Below are positions 32,762 through 35,796 of a stretch of DNA of 35,796 nucleotides, piece after piece. The position numbers and the translations under genes are program-made. Source of the DNA: Prevotella sp. (GTDB taxonomy: Bacteria > Bacteroidota > Bacteroidia > Bacteroidales > Bacteroidaceae); NCBI GenBank assembly GCA_016284635.1, contig JAEEPF010000016.1:1-35796 (forward strand). Reading direction: 5' to 3'. Numbering within the stretch: position 1 is the first letter of the stretch; every line of letters begins with the position of its first letter. Under the pieces are notes generated by a model, which was not told the origin of the DNA, ran no database searches, and saw only the letters and a list, made by a program, of their open reading frames with translations.

Positions 32762-33745
32762 TCACCTCTTACCCAGGCGCAGACCGAAGAACGTTCGGAT
32801 GCGCCATTTATTGTTTTGTACAGTAAGATTTTCCTTGTCACCGATGTTTGTGAAGTTGAATATCATCGATATGCCGAGGAACTTGTTACCCCATTGGCGA
32901 ATGACGGCTCCGCGACCTGTGATGATGACCTCTGGGAAGTGGTAGTGAAGTGGTATGCGGTCGTCGCCGAAAGTCATTGACGTGTTGCTGTAGACGATGA
33001 ACGTGGGTAGGCCGGAGATATGCAGCAGCCAGCCCTGACCTGGCACGTAATTATAGCCATAGCCTGCTCCGAGTCCGATGTTCGTCATCTTCAACTTCAT
33101 CTCCTGATCCCAGTCGAGGGTGGCATGCTGTCCCATCCCTGATGCTGCCAGGAGGAAACTGCCTGCGGAGAGGCGCTGGATATAGCTCTGCGAGAAGGCG
33201 GCGGGATAGGAGAACCGGCGGCTGTTGAAGACATAGAAGGCATTCAAGTTGAGCGTCTTCACTTTCAGCATACCGTCAGGCAGTTCGATGCGTTCCATGC
33301 CCTCATGGTCGTGCCAGCCAGTGAAGTTCTGGACATCCTGATAGATGACGTCAAAACCGAAACGACGCCCATAGCTGTTGAAGTTCAGTTCATAGTCGCG
33401 GTATTTGCCCATCAACTTGGCAGGATTGAGTGATACACTGAGCGAGAATCCCAGATAACTCACACCCATACTGAGCGTCGCTTTCCTGTTGGCTTCCATC
33501 TCCGACTTGAAATGCCGGCCGTTCTCGAAGCCCTCGGCCCCAATCTTCGCCCCCGACACGTTCAGCCTCGCCGTGACGGTCCACTTCGTCTGTGGCCTCG
33601 TGATATATGCGGTGTCGATGTTGCCCAGGCGGTAATATCTGGCTGCCAGAATGCTGTCAGCACGATGGAAAAGGCTCTGCGCTGACGATGGCAGAACCAA
33701 GCTGCTCATTGCCGCAAGCAACAACATGGGCATCAACCGTTTCAT
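32762..33745 (-). CDS. DUF4421 family outer-membrane-like protein
   Basis: 327 residues with a signal peptide (to ~22, SSAQS). The mature part begins FHRADSILAARYYRLGNIDTAYITRPQTKWTVTAR and alternates hydrophobic and polar residues, ending in IRTFFGLRLGKR, as in an outer-membrane beta barrel. This matches my memory of DUF4421, common in Bacteroides and Prevotella, without known function. It has no exact TAnnTTTG box; a small inverted repeat TCCGAAA/TTTCGGA (33771-33795) lies just upstream. Confidence 0.75.
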   Translation of the reverse strand: MKRLMPMLLLAAMSSLVLPSSAQSLFHRADSILAARYYRLGNIDTAYITRPQTKWTVTARLNVSGAKIGAEGFENGRHFKSEMEANRKATLSMGVSYLGFSLSVSLNPAKLMGKYRDYELNFNSYGRRFGFDVIYQDVQNFTGWHDHEGMERIELPDGMLKVKTLNLNAFYVFNSRRFSYPAAFSQSYIQRLSAGSFLLAASGMGQHATLDWDQEMKLKMTNIGLGAGYGYNYVPGQGWLLHISGLPTFIVYSNTSMTFGDDRIPLHYHFPEVIITGRGAVIRQWGNKFLGISMIFNFTNIGDKENLTVQNNKWRIRTFFGLRLGKR

Positions 33746-33770
33746 TTATCTTCTTTTATAATAATGCGTA

Positions 33771-33795
33771 TCCGAAAACGTTGTCTGCTTTCGGA
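33771..33795. other. Small inverted repeat before DUF4421 gene
   Basis: TCCGAAA and TTTCGGA flank an 11-bp centre in the 66-bp gap between the AlbA_2 remnant and the DUF4421 gene. No T-run; operator or RNA hairpin, unproven. Confidence 0.35.
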
Positions 33796-33811
33796 CATAT
33801 ATCTAACTGAT

Positions 33812-34108
33812 TTATGCTATACTTCTGCAATGGCGAATTAGGCTTGTCAGGAACAGTGCTTCCGCAATAATGGGGTTCTGAGGAAAAGAACGATGCGACT
33901 GTTTGATGGTCTCAACAGTCAGTTCATTAAGCAGATGGCCCAATATCTTTAGGTCAGGCGTAATGCCAAAGAACAACCATCCACCATCAGTATTCAGGAA
34001 TGCACATAGCGACTGCATTCCCTTGATGAGTTCCCCCGTAGTCTTTTTCAGTTCAAGTACTCGGTTCTCGTCTTTTGCTATTATCTCTTTTATTCCGTTT
34101 AAATCCAT
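33812..34108 (-). pseudogene. AlbA_2/Schlafen-type DNA-binding regulator with internal deletion
   Basis: The open frame encodes 98 residues where intact relatives (COG2865-type, AlbA_2 plus ATP-binding HATPase_c_4) have several hundred. Residues ~1-60 are the N-terminal AlbA_2 segment (ENRVLELKKTTGEL, SLCAFLNTDGGWLFFGITPD). Residues ~70-92 (SFPQNPIIAEALFLTSLI) match, from memory, the RNPxIAxxxF helix near the C-terminus of such proteins, so the middle appears to have been deleted in frame; after that the sequence loses similarity and stops. The promoter box is intact 11 bp before the ATG, so a truncated product may still be made. Confidence 0.7.
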
Positions 34109-34118
34109 ATTTTGTTTG

Positions 34119-34126
34119 CAAAGATA
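34119..34126 (-). promoter_or_regulatory. -7 box TATCTTTG for AlbA_2 remnant
   Basis: TATCTTTGCAA on the minus strand, with only 10 bp between the box and the ATG at 34108; the mRNA leader would be about 3-6 nt. Confidence 0.6.
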
Positions 34127-34230
34127 ATCATTATTATTGTATTTACATAATACGGATTAATCAATATTCCAATAAGACCGAAGTTTGGCCTGTACCGACT
34201 CTGTATTCTTAGAATGTAGAATCCTTTGTT

Positions 34231-35361
34231 TCAGAACCAGTTCATGAGGCTACGGAGGTAGGCAGTGAGTTCGCCGGCCATCTTCTCATCCTGGTAGATG
34301 TTGGGATGATAGTCGTTGCCGTACCATTCGTTGCTCTGGATGGGCGACATGTCGAAACGATAGACCTCCTTGTCGCCTGATTTCTTGGCCTCGGCGGTCA
34401 CCTCGTCGAGCAACTGGCGAGCCTCCTTCAGTTCCTGGTTATAGAGCATGGAGCCTGTGAGGAACAATATCTTCGCCTTCGGATTGTGCGTACGGACCAA
34501 CTGATAGAGCTTCTGGTAGCCTTGCTTCAGGAGCGTCAGGTCGTAATTGCGGGTAGAGAGGTCGTTGGTGCCGAGATTGATGCAGACGACATCGGGCTGA
34601 TAGCGGCTAAAGTCCCATTTCTCTTTGAGGAACGATGCTTCTTTGCGCAAATCCAAATCGAGGGCATAGCCCGTATATTCGTACTGAACAGGCATACAAC
34701 TACGAGGCGAGCCCGTCTTGGCCTCGCCATAGTTGCGATAGGCGCCGATGCCGCTGCGAGCCACCACCCAGTGCTGAGCGCAGAGGTTGCGGGCGGTGAT
34801 GGAGGCGTAGGAATAATAGTGGTTCTCGGTCTCGTATTCGAAGTGCTCATTCCTGTCGGTACCCTCGTTGCCATAGCCGCAGGTGATGGAGTTACCGATG
34901 AATTCGATCTTCCTTGTGGGGAAGGCGGGCGCATCGACCAGCTGCCTGCCGCTGTCCAGGATGAAGCCCCAGAACTCAGGATACATCTCATAGCCCTCGA
35001 TGGCGTACATCAGTCGGACGGTGTGACGGGCATCGGGCAGGGCCGTAGCGAGAGTGACTACCGAGTCCTTGGCCCCACGGAAAGCCACCTTGAAGGGTTC
35101 GGCCCCATCTATCTGAGCTACGAAATAGCCACTATTGGGCTTGGCCATCATCTTGAGCGACGTGCCCTCGAAGGCGGCGACGATCTGCACGCCAGGATAG
35201 TTCCAGGCAGGACGCTCGGGGTTGGTGAAACTGATACGGCCTGCATAAAGGATGTGCTTATCGGCAGGACTGACGAAGGTTCCCTTGAGGGGGAAGGTCT
35301 TGTTGGCGAAGGCCGTCAGGCTCGTAATGGCCATCAGGGCAAAGAGAATAGTTTTTTTCAT
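34231..35361 (-). CDS. SGNH-type carbohydrate esterase (CE2-like acetylesterase)
   Basis: 376 residues with a signal peptide (to ~19, TAFA). N-terminal beta-sandwich (~25-140) typical of CE2 enzymes, then the SGNH hydrolase domain: KIEFIGNSITCGYG with nucleophile Ser158, RSGIGAYRNYG (~203-212), CINLGTNDLS (~259-268) and catalytic Asp350/His352 in GNDYHPN. It probably removes acetyl groups from xylan or other plant polysaccharides in the periplasm. Located 118 bp after the LytTR gene on the same strand; no exact -7 box, but AT-rich repeats precede it. It is far from the SusCD locus, so a shared substrate cannot be claimed. Confidence 0.88.
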   Translation of the reverse strand: MKKTILFALMAITSLTAFANKTFPLKGTFVSPADKHILYAGRISFTNPERPAWNYPGVQIVAAFEGTSLKMMAKPNSGYFVAQIDGAEPFKVAFRGAKDSVVTLATALPDARHTVRLMYAIEGYEMYPEFWGFILDSGRQLVDAPAFPTRKIEFIGNSITCGYGNEGTDRNEHFEYETENHYYSYASITARNLCAQHWVVARSGIGAYRNYGEAKTGSPRSCMPVQYEYTGYALDLDLRKEASFLKEKWDFSRYQPDVVCINLGTNDLSTRNYDLTLLKQGYQKLYQLVRTHNPKAKILFLTGSMLYNQELKEARQLLDEVTAEAKKSGDKEVYRFDMSPIQSNEWYGNDYHPNIYQDEKMAGELTAYLRSLMNWF

Positions 35362-35398
35362 TTTTGTATTTTTGTTTATTGTTTATAGTTTATAGATG

Positions 35399-35438
35399 AT
35401 TACTACTGGGCGGCAGCAATTACCACTGGGCGGCAGCA
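35399..35438. repeat. Two tandem 20-bp repeats
   Basis: ATTACTACTGGGCGGCAGCA at 35399-35418 is followed directly by a copy with one change (C for T at position 6). GC-rich core in an AT-rich gap. Confidence 0.85.
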
Positions 35439-35443
35439 AATTC

Positions 35444-35471
35444 TTCACTCTTCATTCTTCACTCTTCACTC
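35444..35471. repeat. Heptad repeat TTCACTC, four units
   Basis: TTCACTC, TTCATTC, TTCACTC, TTCACTC in tandem at a 7-bp period, starting 8 bp before the LytTR stop region on this strand (35480). Slippage-prone; seen as GAGTGAA on the minus strand. Confidence 0.85.
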
Positions 35472-35479
35472 TCAATTGT

Positions 35480-35796
35480 TCACTTACCAGGGAACTTGGA
35501 GTTGAGGTACTCTTGGAAGGTGGCGAGATAGGCCTCCGTCACGTGGATGATTTCGTCGCCGATATAGATGCAGTCATTGCGGTCTACCTTGCGAATCTTG
35601 TCAAGGCAGACGATGAAGGAACGGTGCACTCGCATGAACTGCTGTGGAGGCAGCATGTCCTCGACGGCTTTCATCGTGAGATGGGTGACGAGGGGACGCC
35701 GTTCACTTTCGAGATAAAACATCACGTAGTCCTTCATGCCGCTGACGTAGATGATGTCGCTGATGGCGATCTGGCGATATTCGCCGTCGACTTTGA
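35480..35796 (-). CDS. LytTR-domain response regulator, N-terminus beyond window
   Basis: The frame is open to the right edge, giving at least 105 residues. Visible is a LytTR DNA-binding domain: ISDIIYVSGMKDYVMFYL, LVTHLTMKAVEDMLPPQQFMRVHRSFIV, then LDKIRKVDRNDCIYIGDEIIHV. The order (specificity loop, FxRvHRS, IGxxxIxV) is canonical for LytR/AlgR regulators. The N-terminal receiver domain, if present, and a partner sensor kinase would lie further right. An internal ATG at 35737 is not the real start because the domain extends beyond it. Confidence 0.9.
   Translation of the reverse strand, partial: KVDGEYRQIAISDIIYVSGMKDYVMFYLESERRPLVTHLTMKAVEDMLPPQQFMRVHRSFIVCLDKIRKVDRNDCIYIGDEIIHVTEAYLATFQEYLNSKFPGK

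Overview
The window reads as a chromosomal segment of a Bacteroidota bacterium, most likely Prevotella or a close relative. Evidence: a SusC/SusD pair with a hybrid two-component system, lipoproteins with a WVLAATL-type signal peptide, DUF4139/DUF4153/DUF2851/DUF4421 families, WbqC, and at least a dozen promoters with the Bacteroidota -7 box TAnnTTTG, usually followed by C. Shine-Dalgarno sequences are almost absent, with one striking exception. No rRNA, tRNA, CRISPR array or intact transposase was found.

Layout. 1-1034 is the N-terminal part of a lipoprotein that runs off the left edge. Divergent from it is a membrane-anchored AraC regulator (1361-2506), then a DUF4139 protein carrying a SusC-like inserted domain (2553-4463) and a DUF4153 membrane protein (4505-6139). 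6216-7176 (minus) holds two coupled lipoproteins of the radical-SAM-associated type, followed by what looks like a 19-codon stump of their lost enzyme gene. 7301-7533 holds a compact transcription unit for an unrecognised 33-residue peptide. 7670-17140 (minus) is a polysaccharide-utilisation-type locus without any CAZyme: HTCS sensor-regulator, SusC, SusD, a strong terminator, then a zinc-ribbon protein. 17161-24711 (minus) is mainly housekeeping: dapB-lepB-wbqC, DUF2851-dprA, and an M13 metallopeptidase lipoprotein. dusB (24862-25809) is followed by a duplicated 3' scrap of rubrerythrin and by convergent xpt.

The accessory part begins at 26.5 kb. A second membrane AraC regulator (26818-27933), paralogous to the first, is followed by a TPR-containing histidine-kinase-like protein whose phosphoacceptor histidine is replaced by glutamine (28075-30051). 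Both promoters carry the same direct repeat of 21-bp period at the same distance (79 bp) from the -7 box. A different 21-bp direct repeat precedes the first AraC gene. This suggests autoregulated AraC switches, one of which also controls the kinase-like gene. A 1.27-kb non-coding island (30052-31323) then holds a 61-bp palindrome between two converging promoter-like boxes, two tandem hairpins, a 291-bp mirror-symmetric array of 11-bp units, and a 22-bp tandem repeat. The right end has an SPFH protein and rubrerythrin (probable operon), a DUF4421 protein, an internally deleted AlbA_2/Schlafen-type regulator remnant, a CE2-like SGNH esterase, and the C-terminal part of a LytTR regulator.

All family names come from motif recognition by eye; no database search was run.
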